Part shown: one piece after another, positions 14,840-25,234 of the stretch
Layout of the letters: each line of letters begins with the position of its first letter
How positions within the stretch are numbered: the stretch's first letter is position 1
NCBI GenBank assembly: GCA_001465115.1
Contig: CP013614.1
Location: 2,976,001-3,040,000, forward strand
Direction of reading: 5' to 3'
From: Enterococcus silesiacus
GTDB taxonomy: Bacteria; Bacillota; Bacilli; Lactobacillales; Enterococcaceae
DNA: 64,000 bases
Program-made: the position numbers and the translations under genes
The notes under the pieces: generated by a model
Seen by the model: only the letters and a program-made list of their open reading frames with translations
Databases searched by the model: none
Told to the model about the DNA's origin: nothing

Positions 14840-17800
14840 TCATCGACAACATTTCATTTTGTAGTAAACATTATTGGTATAGAAATAAGCTTCATCTACT
14901 TCAAGCAAAGGTTCATTCGCTTGATATGGTTTTTCAAAGATTGTTTGATCGGCTTTTCTTAATCCTAAAATTGCTTGTTTGGTATTTGTTTTGATATATT
15001 TTGGAATTGCTTCGTAACCACTTAAGAAATTCAAGTAAGAGTACATCACTAAGTGAATACCAACTTTTGGTGCACGTTCGTAAATAGCAATAAATTCATC
15101 GTCTTTAATCCCTGACTCTTTCACGAAATTCGCCATATTATCAATTAAGACGACCCATGCATCCGTATTGCCACTTTCTTGTCTACGCTCGATTTCAGCA
15201 AGTAACATTTCTGAGAATTGTCCAACTTGTTCACCAGAAACATATGTTGAAATGCGTTCTTGATATTGATTTAATGCACCTTCTGTATCAATGGCTAATA
15301 ATTTTACATTATCCATTTGACTAACAGTAGAGATCATTTGTTTTTGCAATAATGTTAGAACTTCTTCACGATCACTGAAAGCTACAAGATGTTTCATTTT
15401 AGCTAGGTCAATTGGGACAGCTTCAACTTCTTCATAATCAACGCCTAGAGGGATTAGCTGATTATTCATAGCATATTGAACTGATTTTTTCCGCTTGAAG
15501 CTTTCAAAATCAAGGATATCAGGAACCATCGGAATCGGTTCAGGTCTTTCACCAGTCCAATGTTCATCCATCTGCGCTACTTCTTCTTGAATCGCTTCAA
15601 TGATTTGTAACGTATCTTCGCCATCAGCTGGTAATGCTGCTTGGAATAATTCAGGTTCTTCTAACTTAATCAAGCCACGACCAGGCAAGTCATCAATCGT
15701 CAATGTTGTACGTCCAACTATGGCTCTAGGTTCTGAATCGTCAATCATTTTCAACACAATTTGCGTCTTGATATTACTTGAAAGTGTTGCTCTGATAGAG
15801 TTTTGTCTACCTGCAGATAGAAGTAGATGAAGTCCAACACCAGCACCTTCACGCGCCACTTGTGTAATGACTTTTTCAAGGATATCGTTGAATTTTGTAT
15901 CCTTCATTCCTTCAAAACCATCTAACAAGATAAGGATAATCGGTTCTTCTTTCCCACTAGCTCGTTCATACATATCCAAACTTGCCACAGAAAACTCACT
16001 CAATAACTTCTTACGTCGTTTCAATTCATCATTAATCCGTCTCGCAAACTTCTCAATTTTCTCTTCTTCATCAATACTCATCGTATCTGCGACATGCGGT
16101 AATTTCTTCAACGGCAGAAGTCCATTTGTCCCAAAGTCCAATAGATACACATTTAGTCTTTCTGGACTATGCACACGTGCTAAATCCATCACAACCGTCT
16201 GCATAAACGTACTTTTCCCATACCCAGGACTACTAAACACGGTCATATGACCTTCTTGCGTCATATTCAAACGCAAGGTATTCTGCGCCTGCATACTCGG
16301 CACATCCACCACACCCAAAACAGGCTCAAGCGGCTGTTTCTCTGTCAACCATTCTTCTCTAAAGTCCACAGGATGAAGGGTAGAAGAAGCAATCCGTTCT
16401 TCCAACGGCGGTAACCAAGGACGAGGAAGTGGGGTAATGTTTTCCCGTTCCGCCACTTCATGAATCCCATCAATAATGGCATCGAGTTCTGTCGGAATCT
16501 GCTTCACATCATCCGCATTTTCCAAGCCACTTAAATCTTCACTCAAAATCTCATACTGACCAAGGTCGTTAACCAAGTAAATCGTATGATCTTCAATCTG
16601 TTGGTCATCTTTCTCAGGCTGATAATCCGCACCACTCCAAGCACTTTGGAACAATTCATAAATCTCATTATTCCCAACTTGCAAGTAGGCACGCCCAGCT
16701 TGGGTGATTTCCGCCGCATCTGGTGTTTTCAACATTTCCATTGAATCGGCTTTATCCGCCACTTTCAATGCTAATTTAAATTTCGAGTTACTCCAGATTT
16801 GGTCATTGACCACACCACTTGGTTTTTGTGTCGCAAGAATCAAGTGAATCCCTAACGAACGCCCAATACGAGCAGTAGAAACAAGTTCTTTCATAAACTC
16901 AGGCTGTTCTGATTTTAACTCCGCAAACTCATCACTGATCAGGAAGAGGTGAGGCATCGGCTCGTCAACATCGCCACTTTTATATAATTTTTGATACTGA
17001 TTGATATGATTCACGTTATTCTCCGAGAAAAGGCGCTGACGGCGTTTTAGCTCGGCGTTTATAGAGATTAAGGCGCGCATACTTTGAGCGCCATCTAGGT
17101 TGGTAATACTCCCTAATAAGTGAGGGAGGTTACGGAACAAGTTTGCCATTCCCCCACCTTTGTAGTCAATCAGTAGGAAAGCTACGTCGTAAGGATGGAA
17201 ATTCACGGCTAAACTCAAGATATAACTCTGTACGATTTCGGATTTACCAGAACCTGTTGTCCCAGCGACTAACCCATGAGGTCCGTGGGCTTTTTCATGT
17301 AAGTTCAAGTAGACAATATCGTCTTTTCCACGTAAACCAAGCGGTACAGCTAAGGTTTTATGTGGCGAATGTTCCGCCCAACGTTGGGTCACATTAAACT
17401 CATCAAATTTCTCGATACCGTACATTTCTAAGAACGTCACGGCTTCTGGAATACTTGATTTCAAGTTTTGTAGGTGATTCAATGGCGCAAGCAGTCTTGG
17501 CAATTGTTCTTTATTAAATGCTGCAGGGAAGTGATCCAATTGGAACGATTTGTTCATCAATTTGCCTTCTTCTAATAAAAGAACCCCTGTGTTACGGTCA
17601 CGGATATCGATAACAGTTTTGATATTATCCGATAAACTACTCATGACATCTTCCACGAAAATCACGCTACAACCAAGCTCACTCGGATCTTCATTGAAGA
17701 ATTCCATAATGACATGATCCAAAATCAACTTTTCATCGGTGATCATTACCACATAATGAGGGGAGAAGATCGTACTATCCCGACTATTGCGGTTTTCTTC

Positions 17801-19294
17801 CATCGAATTTTTACGGTTTTTCAAAATTTGATTCAAGCTATTTAACACTTGATCTCGGCTCCGTTGGTTATAGACAAACCCACGCACGTTCACATCCTGC
17901 ATCGTTGCATGAGGCAACCAACGCATCCATTCCCACAGGTCTTTTTCCGCTTCTGGGAAAATCGAGATAAATTGTAAATCATGGTAACTATGGAACACTG
18001 ATAACTGATTAACCAGTAAATGAAGCTGTTCTAGCACTAAGTTTCTAGGTCCAATATACCCAACAGGTCCATTGACTAAATTCGCCACGATTGGCATATC
18101 CTCAAGCTCTAAGCTCTTCGTATAAAGCTCATAACCACTTTTTTCTAAATCATCCGTTTCTTTGCCACGTTCTTTGTTAGAATAGGTAATTTCACTTGAT
18201 GATTGCAGTGTTCCCAATCCTAAACGATAGAACAGGAAGTCAAAGTGCAACGGCGTTTTTTCATAAATTCTTGGGCTGTATGTTTTCGTCATATCCAATA
18301 ATTCTGAAACGTTTGGATAGTGGTAGAGTTGTCCTTGTTTTTGTTCTTGATTCAGTTGATGTAACTCTACCGATTTATCCACTAAGTATTTCTTATAGCT
18401 GACAGTGCGGTCGATCAAGCTTTGTTTGTGTTCTTTTTTCGTTTTAAAGTAATTCGTGATCGAGAAAATAATTGTGATCAAGGTCGTTGCAGCACTGGCT
18501 AAGACGAATAAGCCATTCGGTCTGAAAAAGGCCATTGCTACAGTTACCATCAACATCACGATCGGTGGTAAGATCGTTTTGATCAGTTGGTCTTGTTGTT
18601 TACTGTTTGGTTCACTTGGTGCATTGATCATCATTTTTTCTTCTGGTTCACGGTAAATGATTCGTGGTGAACGGTGGAAATCTGGGTAATCTTCATAGAC
18701 ATCATAACGAGACGTATAAATTTCACATAAGTCAGATTTGACGATCGTGCCTTCTGTAGCATGGATTTCATGCGTAAAGACTTTCAAGGTGTGGTGTAGG
18801 AAAGACAGTTCGTCTCCTTTACCAAGTAAATAGTCGGTGCCAGTAAAGAGCTGATTATTGATCATCAATTCACCAGAAAGCACCGTTAACAACCATTGCT
18901 CGTCTTGTTTTTTCAAAATAGCGGAAAGTGGCTCGGCTATTTTGTCATTTGACAATTCAAGTGTTGCGCCTTTGTCCGTACTTAAGATGATTTCTTTTTT
19001 GTCTAATAAATCGAATACATGTAATTTCGTCACAGGTGCTAAAATAACTGTTGCTTCTTGGTCATCTGATAATGAAAAGGTAAGGGGCGAGCCAAGGGAT
19101 AAAACATGCTCTTGGCCTTGGTGTGTCACTACCCACTCGTCTTGCTTTTCGATGGTTAGTTCATCTGCTTCTGTTAATAATGGTAAGTGAAGAGCGGCTT
19201 GATTGTCTGAACCGATCTGTTGTGTTTTCTCTTCATCAAGGATCAATTGATAGCGATAGCCTTGAAGGTAGATGATGGCTTGTGTCTTGGTCAT
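14840..19294 (-). CDS. essC: T7SS ATPase EssC
   Basis: 1484 residues, the membrane motor of the type VIIb secretion system. Two FHA-like beta domains occupy the first 180 residues, followed by two transmembrane helices near residues 240-285 (PPIVMLMVTVAMAFF...). Then come FtsK/SpoIIIE ATPase modules. The first has the Walker A motif GTTGSGKSE near 676 and LLIDYKGGG; the second has SSPGYGKST near 1019; the third lacks a normal Walker A and looks degenerate. The end reads YFYTNNVYYKMKCCR. In staphylococci the EssC C-terminus determines the effector set; here the effector operon lies directly downstream. Its start is separated from the essB stop only by the junction itself. Codons 645-675 are copied in the pseudogene at 6062-6157. 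Confidence 0.97.
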   Translation of the reverse strand: MTKTQAIIYLQGYRYQLILDEEKTQQIGSDNQAALHLPLLTEADELTIEKQDEWVVTHQGQEHVLSLGSPLTFSLSDDQEATVILAPVTKLHVFDLLDKKEIILSTDKGATLELSNDKIAEPLSAILKKQDEQWLLTVLSGELMINNQLFTGTDYLLGKGDELSFLHHTLKVFTHEIHATEGTIVKSDLCEIYTSRYDVYEDYPDFHRSPRIIYREPEEKMMINAPSEPNSKQQDQLIKTILPPIVMLMVTVAMAFFRPNGLFVLASAATTLITIIFSITNYFKTKKEHKQSLIDRTVSYKKYLVDKSVELHQLNQEQKQGQLYHYPNVSELLDMTKTYSPRIYEKTPLHFDFLFYRLGLGTLQSSSEITYSNKERGKETDDLEKSGYELYTKSLELEDMPIVANLVNGPVGYIGPRNLVLEQLHLLVNQLSVFHSYHDLQFISIFPEAEKDLWEWMRWLPHATMQDVNVRGFVYNQRSRDQVLNSLNQILKNRKNSMEENRNSRDSTIFSPHYVVMITDEKLILDHVIMEFFNEDPSELGCSVIFVEDVMSSLSDNIKTVIDIRDRNTGVLLLEEGKLMNKSFQLDHFPAAFNKEQLPRLLAPLNHLQNLKSSIPEAVTFLEMYGIEKFDEFNVTQRWAEHSPHKTLAVPLGLRGKDDIVYLNLHEKAHGPHGLVAGTTGSGKSEIVQSYILSLAVNFHPYDVAFLLIDYKGGGMANLFRNLPHLLGSITNLDGAQSMRALISINAELKRRQRLFSENNVNHINQYQKLYKSGDVDEPMPHLFLISDEFAELKSEQPEFMKELVSTARIGRSLGIHLILATQKPSGVVNDQIWSNSKFKLALKVADKADSMEMLKTPDAAEITQAGRAYLQVGNNEIYELFQSAWSGADYQPEKDDQQIEDHTIYLVNDLGQYEILSEDLSGLENADDVKQIPTELDAIIDGIHEVAERENITPLPRPWLPPLEERIASSTLHPVDFREEWLTEKQPLEPVLGVVDVPSMQAQNTLRLNMTQEGHMTVFSSPGYGKSTFMQTVVMDLARVHSPERLNVYLLDFGTNGLLPLKKLPHVADTMSIDEEEKIEKFARRINDELKRRKKLLSEFSVASLDMYERASGKEEPIILILLDGFEGMKDTKFNDILEKVITQVAREGAGVGLHLLLSAGRQNSIRATLSSNIKTQIVLKMIDDSEPRAIVGRTTLTIDDLPGRGLIKLEEPELFQAALPADGEDTLQIIEAIQEEVAQMDEHWTGERPEPIPMVPDILDFESFKRKKSVQYAMNNQLIPLGVDYEEVEAVPIDLAKMKHLVAFSDREEVLTLLQKQMISTVSQMDNVKLLAIDTEGALNQYQERISTYVSGEQVGQFSEMLLAEIERRQESGNTDAWVVLIDNMANFVKESGIKDDEFIAIYERAPKVGIHLVMYSYLNFLSGYEAIPKYIKTNTKQAILGLRKADQTIFEKPYQANEPLLEVDEAYFYTNNVYYKMKCCR

Positions 19295-20530
19295 CTAATT
19301 TCCCTCCTGAACAGTCGATCCTTGTGTTTGTTCAGCTTCTTCAGCAGCGTTCACACTTTCGTCACGTTTTTCTTTGTATTTTTTGTAGTCGGCTTCTAAT
19401 TTGCCAATGGTTTCTTCTTTTTCGGTACCAGTCATTTTCGTGTCTTTTCTCACTTGTTCGATTTTTTGGGTGATCCCATATAAAATCAAATCAGAATCTT
19501 CTAAGTTTTTCGCTACATCTAGCGCTTCGTCCAGATTTCCACGGCCATTTTCGATCCAGTAGTCTAGATAGTTTTCATCAGAACGTAAGGTTACGTTGTT
19601 TAAGATGACTTTTTTCTGTTGCTCTTGTAAGGCTTCACCTTGAATAAAGCTAAAGGCTAATTCATATTTTTGTGTAAATGGAATGCTCGTTGTTTTAACT
19701 GGTTCTAAGGTTGTGATCACAGCTTCATAGTCATTTTTCAAGAAAGCTGTATCTGTGTCTTGCATGCGATCCAAAAATGGTAAACGGAAAAATAGTAAGT
19801 AAACTAGAGGGATCACTAAGATAGCAGAAAGTACAGTCATCCAAATTGATAATTGTTTCATCACTTGGAATTTCGTTTTGCTGACTTTTTTGGTTGTTTT
19901 TGCAGCGTGCTCGACTGTTTGGTCGTACATTTGCACCAAGTATTGTCTGATGTCTTCAAAGCTTTCTTTTTTCAAGATTGTTTGGACAAATTCTGAGCCT
20001 TTTTTGATTTCTAATTGGCCTTCGTATAATTTGGTAAAATCGTCTTTCTTTTCAAATAAGGCGATGATCAAGCTTTTGTATTGTCTTAATAGTAGGTCAT
20101 TGTTTGTCACTTTAGGCGGCATTTTTCCAGTAAGTCCGCGATAAGCGATTTTTGGCTGTAAGTTGTAATCAAACAATAAATTTTCGGGATGGATAAAGAA
20201 GGTAAGAGGTAAATCTAATAATTGCTCAACGGCAGCCATATTGGCCATCGCCCGTAATTTATCTTCTTTTGAGCCAGCTTTTAATTCACCAAACGTGATC
20301 CGTTCTTTCGGTAATTCATAAGTGAAGGTCACCGCATCTTCTTCCCAGTGGATGCTTGTATCCATCAATAGAGGATGTGCGACTTTCAATAAAGCTAAAT
20401 CCTTTTCCTCGCTAACTTGGACTTCTGATTTTCTTAAGGCAAGCTGCCAGTTTTCTACCGTTTTCTTAAACTCATACGTATGTTTTTCAATTATGACTGC
20501 TACAGTGGTTTCTTTTATATTTTCCATCAT
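19295..20530 (-). CDS. essB: T7SS membrane protein EssB
   Basis: 411 residues. The N-terminal cytoplasmic part (about 1-220) has the pseudokinase-like fold of EssB/YukC (PLTFFIHPENLLFDYNLQP, then IAYRGLTGKMPP). One transmembrane helix follows (LSIWMTVLSAILVIPLVYLL, about 228-250) and then an extracellular helical domain ending in a Glu/Gln-rich tail. EssB is a core T7SS subunit that contacts EssC. Two adjacent ATGs occur; the second (20527) is better spaced from GGGGGAG in the esaB end. The gene abuts esaB and essC without gaps. Confidence 0.95.
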   Translation of the reverse strand: MMENIKETTVAVIIEKHTYEFKKTVENWQLALRKSEVQVSEEKDLALLKVAHPLLMDTSIHWEEDAVTFTYELPKERITFGELKAGSKEDKLRAMANMAAVEQLLDLPLTFFIHPENLLFDYNLQPKIAYRGLTGKMPPKVTNNDLLLRQYKSLIIALFEKKDDFTKLYEGQLEIKKGSEFVQTILKKESFEDIRQYLVQMYDQTVEHAAKTTKKVSKTKFQVMKQLSIWMTVLSAILVIPLVYLLFFRLPFLDRMQDTDTAFLKNDYEAVITTLEPVKTTSIPFTQKYELAFSFIQGEALQEQQKKVILNNVTLRSDENYLDYWIENGRGNLDEALDVAKNLEDSDLILYGITQKIEQVRKDTKMTGTEKEETIGKLEADYKKYKEKRDESVNAAEEAEQTQGSTVQEGN

Positions 20531-20788
20531 TTACTCCCCCAACACTTCGATTATATCGCCATCAGCAATTGGAAAATCTTTTAGTTTTTGTTCTTCATCT
20601 AAAAGAATTCCTTTATTCAACACTTTGATTTGGTATTTTTTAACGTCTTTTTCTTTGCCGAAAATTTGGTTTAATTCCCGAATAAACCGAAAAACAGTAA
20701 TGTTGTTTGGGATTCGTAAATCGACCATTTTTTCTTTGTTTTTTTGATATAGTAAGGTGACATTGATATGTTCTGTATTATCTGCCAT
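20531..20788 (-). CDS. esaB: Ubiquitin-like T7SS protein EsaB
   Basis: 85 residues from the ATG at 20788 (MADNTEHINVTLLYQK), preceded by GAGGAC; a longer frame to 20833 starts inside essA. The YukD/EsaB ubiquitin-like fold is seen in VDLRIPNNITVFRFIRELNQ and the ending DGDIIEVLGE. EsaB is a small cytoplasmic component needed for secretion in staphylococci and Bacillus. It overlaps essA by 11 bases and its stop directly precedes the essB start. Confidence 0.93.
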   Translation of the reverse strand: MADNTEHINVTLLYQKNKEKMVDLRIPNNITVFRFIRELNQIFGKEKDVKKYQIKVLNKGILLDEEQKLKDFPIADGDIIEVLGE

Positions 20789-21248
20789 GATTTTGTCCTC
20801 GTTTTCTGTTGTGATACAAAAATAAGGTAACAACTGTCACTAGTGCTAAACCTAAAATTAATGGGAATAACGCAGGAGGAGAAGAAACTGTGGAGCTAGT
20901 TTCTTCTCTTTTTACTGCTGCGTGATTATTTTCATTTGCTGCAAATAGCTGAGTAGCATCTAATTCTTTTACTTTTGCAGCTTTGGTTAGGAATAGGTTA
21001 GACATGTCTTCTTGTTTTTGTTTTTCTGCCAACGCTTTAGCATTGGCTGTTTTTTGGATCATTTCATCTTCGAATAAACGGTCTTCAGCGACAAAGCTTT
21101 TAGTTTTCCCATCATCGACTTGTTCTTTATTCAAACGATCTGTTTTTAATTCTAGGTTGTTATCAAGTAAGGTTTCATCAGCTTTGGCTGTGTCTGAAAA
21201 GGAAAAGAGACATATTCCTAGTAAAAGTAAGAACATCAGCTTTTTCAT
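20778..21248 (-). CDS. essA: T7SS membrane protein EssA
   Basis: 156 residues from MKKLMFLLLL, with AAGGAAGTG upstream. It has an N-terminal hydrophobic segment resembling a signal anchor (LMFLLLLGICLFSFSDTAKA), an extracellular charged helical middle and a C-terminal transmembrane helix (LFPLILGLALVTVVTLFLY) followed by KRGQNHGR. This topology and position between esaA and esaB fit EssA, a core T7SS membrane subunit. Its start overlaps the end of esaA by four bases. Confidence 0.9.
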   Translation of the reverse strand: MKKLMFLLLLGICLFSFSDTAKADETLLDNNLELKTDRLNKEQVDDGKTKSFVAEDRLFEDEMIQKTANAKALAEKQKQEDMSNLFLTKAAKVKELDATQLFAANENNHAAVKREETSSTVSSPPALFPLILGLALVTVVTLFLYHNRKRGQNHGR

Positions 21249-24200
21249 TTCGGAGTCACTTCCTTTGCTTTGCGTTTTGGTTTCCAAATGAAAATATTAC
21301 ATGCAATCAAGGCTGCGATGGCCAACAGATATAAAATGATCTGAACAATATTCAATGCATTTTTTGCCAGAATATCTGCTAAGTTATTTTCACCGATCGA
21401 CAATGGATTGACCGAGCGAATCAGGTCGACCATTGGATTATTGCCTTTGGTTTTACCGATCGCATTGGTGACAAAGACGTAGCTGATAAATAGGAAGAGA
21501 CTTAAGGCAAAACCAGCGATATGGAATTGCTTCAATGCATAGTGATTTAATAATGAGAAGATCAGCATAAACAGTACGATCATCATGACCCAAACGATTT
21601 GAGACTCTTTCACGATGCCTAATTCACTGATGCTTAGAATTCCTAAAATCAAACCAATGCCGATTGCGCTAAGACTGAGAAGTAGTGTTTCTAGCATGTT
21701 GTCTTTCAGCCATACTTTTTCTCGTTTGAACTTGTTTTTGACTTTTCTTGCGACAGGTTGCGTTGCAAACAGGTAAGCGATAAATAAGCTCAAGGTATAC
21801 ATGATCAAAATCCAAGTAAATGGTTCATTGATTTCAGTCGTTTTGATTGTTGCTTCTGATTTTCCGTTAACCGGGTTTGCGATAAATTGTAGTAAGGTGT
21901 TATTTGGTACGCCATCTTTATGCGCATTGTTCAACACTTTGATGAACGCTGAGACGAAATCATTGTTGTTTGCGAGTTCTGTATTTAGGTTATCCATGAT
22001 GACATCCGCATTTGCAGATAGGTCCTCACCATTTTTTTGAGCAGTTTGTACGTCTTTATCAAATGAATCAAACACATTACGTACATCAGAAGCTTCTTTT
22101 ACATTCGTTTCGGAAGCGTCTTTTACCATTTTAGTTTGTTCATTTAAAGCCTCTAAAGAAGCTTTAAGACTCTCTATTCGTGAATCAGTCTCTTTATTAG
22201 TAGAGTCAACGAGTTTTTCTCCGGCTGTCATTTCCTGAGACGTTTTACGCCAGTCCTCCATTTTCACTAATTGACCTGCGACGGTTTCATTTAATGTGAG
22301 ACTGTTTTCTTGAATTTTTCCTAATCTAGTACTAGCATCTTCTGCTTGTCTTTCCATATCAGTTGCTTTTCGTTGTAAGTCTATCAGTTCTTCTGATTGT
22401 TTCCTGTAATGACCGCGATCAAAGGTTTCATTGATTAATCCTTGCAGCACATCTGTTAGCGGCATTGACAGTAAATCATGAAATTCTTCAAAAGGATAAT
22501 CTTGAAATTCTTTTAATTCGGCATCAACTGATTTGTATAATTCTAAAACTTTACCGACTTCTTCAGAGTATTTTCGTTTTGCTCCTTGATAGTCTTGATT
22601 GAGGAAACCAGATACATCGACTTTATAAGGGAATGTTACGCTAACTGCTGTGCCTGTAGTAGGTGTCTCTGGTTCTATAGGAACTAGAGGGACGTCAGTA
22701 TCGTCGGCTTCTCTCTTTTCAGGTGTACTCGATTCGGTCGTTTCTTGTTTTTCTTCATCGACTGTTTCTTCTTTAACGATTTTTGTAGTTGTAGTTGCTG
22801 GAAGCATCCGGTTGATGTCCATCACTTTACTAATCTGTAGATCAAACTGCGGACTTCCATTGGTTGTCTCGTCATAATCTTCTTTGATGTTGTAAGATAT
22901 TGTGATATCTTTTTGATATTTTGTTAGATTAAAAGTGTACGTACCTGTTTGAAGAGGTGAATCAAATCTACCGCCATCTTTTACTCCATAGATTGACGTT
23001 ACTTCAACATACTCTGGAATGGTAACTGCTAATTGACCTTCTTCCATTTCAGTAAAGGATATTGTGAACTCTCCTCTTCTTGGAAGTCTATCCCATTCGT
23101 TTTCCAGACGATCATAGGCATATTTTAAGTCTCTATAGTAACCGTTGGTAGGCTCATCTACGAAATTCAATGTTTTGATTTCTTGCCCTTCAGGGTATTG
23201 ATTTCTTTGGTTGATTTCATTAATTGTTTCGTTAATAGCATCTACTTTTTCAGAAATCCCCGTCTGCATTGCGATGATTTGATCCAAAGGTTGTTGATCA
23301 CCATAAGGGACTCTAGGGTAAGTATAGATTGGATCTAAATTTAGAGAAATCCCTGTATAAGGTAATGAACCTAGTCGTTTTTGCATTATTTTTAAATGAT
23401 TTTTGTTGAATGTTTCAATATTTTTAACACTTGCTAAATGCTCATTTCCTTTTTTCTTTAAAGCATCACTTAAACTAATTTCAGGATAGTCATCTTCTTC
23501 AAGGTTTCGATAGCCAAAATAGGAATAAAAATATTCTTTATACGTTTTAAAATAATTTAAATTGATTTGTTTTAAATTCTCCAGCTGAGCATCAACTTCT
23601 TCTTGTGAAGCGGCTAACTGTTCTTGTAATTCTTTGGTTTTTTGAACATATTCTCCATCTGCTCCAACAGCACCGAAGTCGTTTTGCATAGCATCATTGA
23701 CACTTTTGATCGTTCGATATAGTTCGTCTGTTTCTGAACTTAAGATACTGTCATCCATGGCCACTAAAATAGCCAAAAATTCTTCATAGGTAATTTTGCC
23801 ATCCGCTCGTTGTTTTAATAATTCTTCGAGTGTTGTTGCCTGATCACCATGGCTAGATACTAGCGATTCAGTACTTTTCGTATAATTAGTCAATGTATCA
23901 GTTAAAAGATTGTTTGTTTCTAATGCATTTTTTGACTGTGATGTAATAGAAGGCAAATACTCCTTAAAGCTGATTGTTGGCTGGTAAAGAATATCTTGAA
24001 ACTTGCCAACTGAATCGGTTTGATTTGTATAGACTTTTTCAATGTTTCTTTGAGCGGTATACAAATTGTCCACGATACTGACTACATATAAATCCACGAG
24101 TTGCTGGTTCAGATCATTGACGATTTTTCGGCCAACACTTCTAGATTCATTTTCCAAAGTAGCATTTCCATTTGCATTGATTTTATAATTGACCTGAACT

Positions 24201-24568
24201 TTTTCAGGTGCTTCACTATCTAGTTCTAAAAGCTTGCTTGAAAAATTGCTTGGAATCGTAACAAGTAAGTTATAAGTGCCGTTTTTTAACCCATTTTCTG
24301 CAATTCCTCGACTAACGGTGAACCAGTTATAGGCCGCATCTTTTTCTATTTTCTTTACATAATCTGCGCCGAGGTTATAGTCTATGTTATTTTTGTTAAT
24401 CCCGTTATCTTCATTTACTAAAGCAATATTTAACCGCATATCTTGTTCTTCTTTTGCTTTATTTGCAGAGATATCGGTAAAATCTCGATTCATAAATATC
24501 AGCATAATAAGTAATATTACGACCATCCAAACAGACTTCAACAGATAATATAGTTTTTTACTGTTCAT
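21245..24568 (-). CDS. esaA: T7SS membrane protein EsaA
   Basis: 1107 residues. One transmembrane helix at 11-27 (VWMVVILLIMLIFMNR), then a very large extracellular region of about 850 residues with long coiled-coil stretches, then five transmembrane helices near the C-terminus. This is the EsaA/YueB layout; the extracellular arrowhead protrudes through the wall and in Bacillus is the SPP1 phage receptor. A low-complexity Glu/Thr segment (KIVKEETVDEEKQETTESST) lies near residue 600. It follows esxA after a hairpin terminator that would lower its transcription. Confidence 0.95.
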   Translation of the reverse strand: MNSKKLYYLLKSVWMVVILLIMLIFMNRDFTDISANKAKEEQDMRLNIALVNEDNGINKNNIDYNLGADYVKKIEKDAAYNWFTVSRGIAENGLKNGTYNLLVTIPSNFSSKLLELDSEAPEKVQVNYKINANGNATLENESRSVGRKIVNDLNQQLVDLYVVSIVDNLYTAQRNIEKVYTNQTDSVGKFQDILYQPTISFKEYLPSITSQSKNALETNNLLTDTLTNYTKSTESLVSSHGDQATTLEELLKQRADGKITYEEFLAILVAMDDSILSSETDELYRTIKSVNDAMQNDFGAVGADGEYVQKTKELQEQLAASQEEVDAQLENLKQINLNYFKTYKEYFYSYFGYRNLEEDDYPEISLSDALKKKGNEHLASVKNIETFNKNHLKIMQKRLGSLPYTGISLNLDPIYTYPRVPYGDQQPLDQIIAMQTGISEKVDAINETINEINQRNQYPEGQEIKTLNFVDEPTNGYYRDLKYAYDRLENEWDRLPRRGEFTISFTEMEEGQLAVTIPEYVEVTSIYGVKDGGRFDSPLQTGTYTFNLTKYQKDITISYNIKEDYDETTNGSPQFDLQISKVMDINRMLPATTTTKIVKEETVDEEKQETTESSTPEKREADDTDVPLVPIEPETPTTGTAVSVTFPYKVDVSGFLNQDYQGAKRKYSEEVGKVLELYKSVDAELKEFQDYPFEEFHDLLSMPLTDVLQGLINETFDRGHYRKQSEELIDLQRKATDMERQAEDASTRLGKIQENSLTLNETVAGQLVKMEDWRKTSQEMTAGEKLVDSTNKETDSRIESLKASLEALNEQTKMVKDASETNVKEASDVRNVFDSFDKDVQTAQKNGEDLSANADVIMDNLNTELANNNDFVSAFIKVLNNAHKDGVPNNTLLQFIANPVNGKSEATIKTTEINEPFTWILIMYTLSLFIAYLFATQPVARKVKNKFKREKVWLKDNMLETLLLSLSAIGIGLILGILSISELGIVKESQIVWVMMIVLFMLIFSLLNHYALKQFHIAGFALSLFLFISYVFVTNAIGKTKGNNPMVDLIRSVNPLSIGENNLADILAKNALNIVQIILYLLAIAALIACNIFIWKPKRKAKEVTPK

Positions 24569-24580
24569 TTATCATTCTCC

Positions 24581-24626
24581 TAAAAAAAGAGGAACAGTGA
24601 GGAGCAAGTGCCCTCCCTATTCCTCA
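24581..24626 (-). terminator. Intra-operon terminator between esxA and esaA
   Basis: On the minus strand GAGGAATAGGGAGG and CCTCACTGTTCCTC form an imperfect 14-base stem followed by TTTTTTT. It sits 13 bases after the esxA stop and just before the esaA ribosome site. Partial read-through would give much more EsxA than machinery. Confidence 0.85.
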
Positions 24627-24638
24627 GTTATGTGGTTC

Positions 24639-24941
24639 TTATAGACCTCTTCCGATTGCTGAAGAGATATTTTGATCTGTTTCTTCTACAATGTTGGCAA
24701 CTTCGTTCAATTGTTTATTGATTTGATCTAATAACTCAGCGAACTCAGTTACTTTTGGTTTTAAAGCAGTAAATTGATCGTTAAAGCTATCAAAACCGCT
24801 ACCTTCCCAGTTACCTTGAATTGTATCTTGCTCTGCTTGTAATTTTTGTAAAATATCTTGAACTTGTTGCGAACCATCCGTATATTTTGTTGAAGATGTT
24901 CTTAGTTCTTGTGGGGATAATTTAATTCTATCGCCTGCCAT
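24639..24941 (-). CDS. esxA: WXG100 protein EsxA
   Basis: 100 residues, a classical ESX protein: helix, the NWEGSGF turn (WXG) in the middle, second helix, and near the end VEETDQNISSAI, which fits the YxxxD/E-type secretion signal region loosely. It is secreted by the T7SS and is needed for export of other substrates. GGAGG lies nine bases before ATG. First gene of the T7SS operon, followed by a terminator. Confidence 0.97.
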   Translation of the reverse strand: MAGDRIKLSPQELRTSSTKYTDGSQQVQDILQKLQAEQDTIQGNWEGSGFDSFNDQFTALKPKVTEFAELLDQINKQLNEVANIVEETDQNISSAIGRGL

Positions 24942-25234
24942 TTGTCATTCCTCCAAATCGTTATTGTTAGAGGGCATTGATAATGCCCGCTAGTTACCTA
25001 AACGTTACCATAAAATAAGAGTTGGCAAAGACTTAATGTAAAAACTTGCATGTTTTAAGTAAAAAATAACGAAAATAATAGAATTATAAATTATCTTTAG
25101 GATTGTTTTTTATCTTCATCTGGATTTTATAGTGTTCTATTAGTCTGAAAAACAAAAAAATAAGAATGATAAGTCCCTCAATAGAGAAAAGTATTTATCA
25201 TTCTTATTTTGAAAATATGGTCAAAACTGTAGAT
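24942..25234 (-). promoter_or_regulatory. esxA leader and upstream region
   Basis: A compact hairpin (GGGCATT, loop GAT, AATGCCC; 24973-24989) lies in the presumed esxA 5' leader. A possible but weak promoter, TTTACA (about 25055) with TTATTT, lies upstream. The far end holds the LytTR-gene terminator. No gene is seen. Confidence 0.45.
25147..25207 (-). terminator. Terminator of the LytTR regulator gene
   Basis: ATAAGAATGATA (25160-25171) and TATCATTCTTAT (25196-25207) make a perfect 12-base stem; on the minus strand TTTTTTTGTTTTT follows. Confidence 0.9.

Noticed and set aside
17143..17397. Plus-strand open frames inside essC, essB and esaA
   Set aside because: They are antisense shadows of long, conserved T7SS genes and have no ribosome sites.
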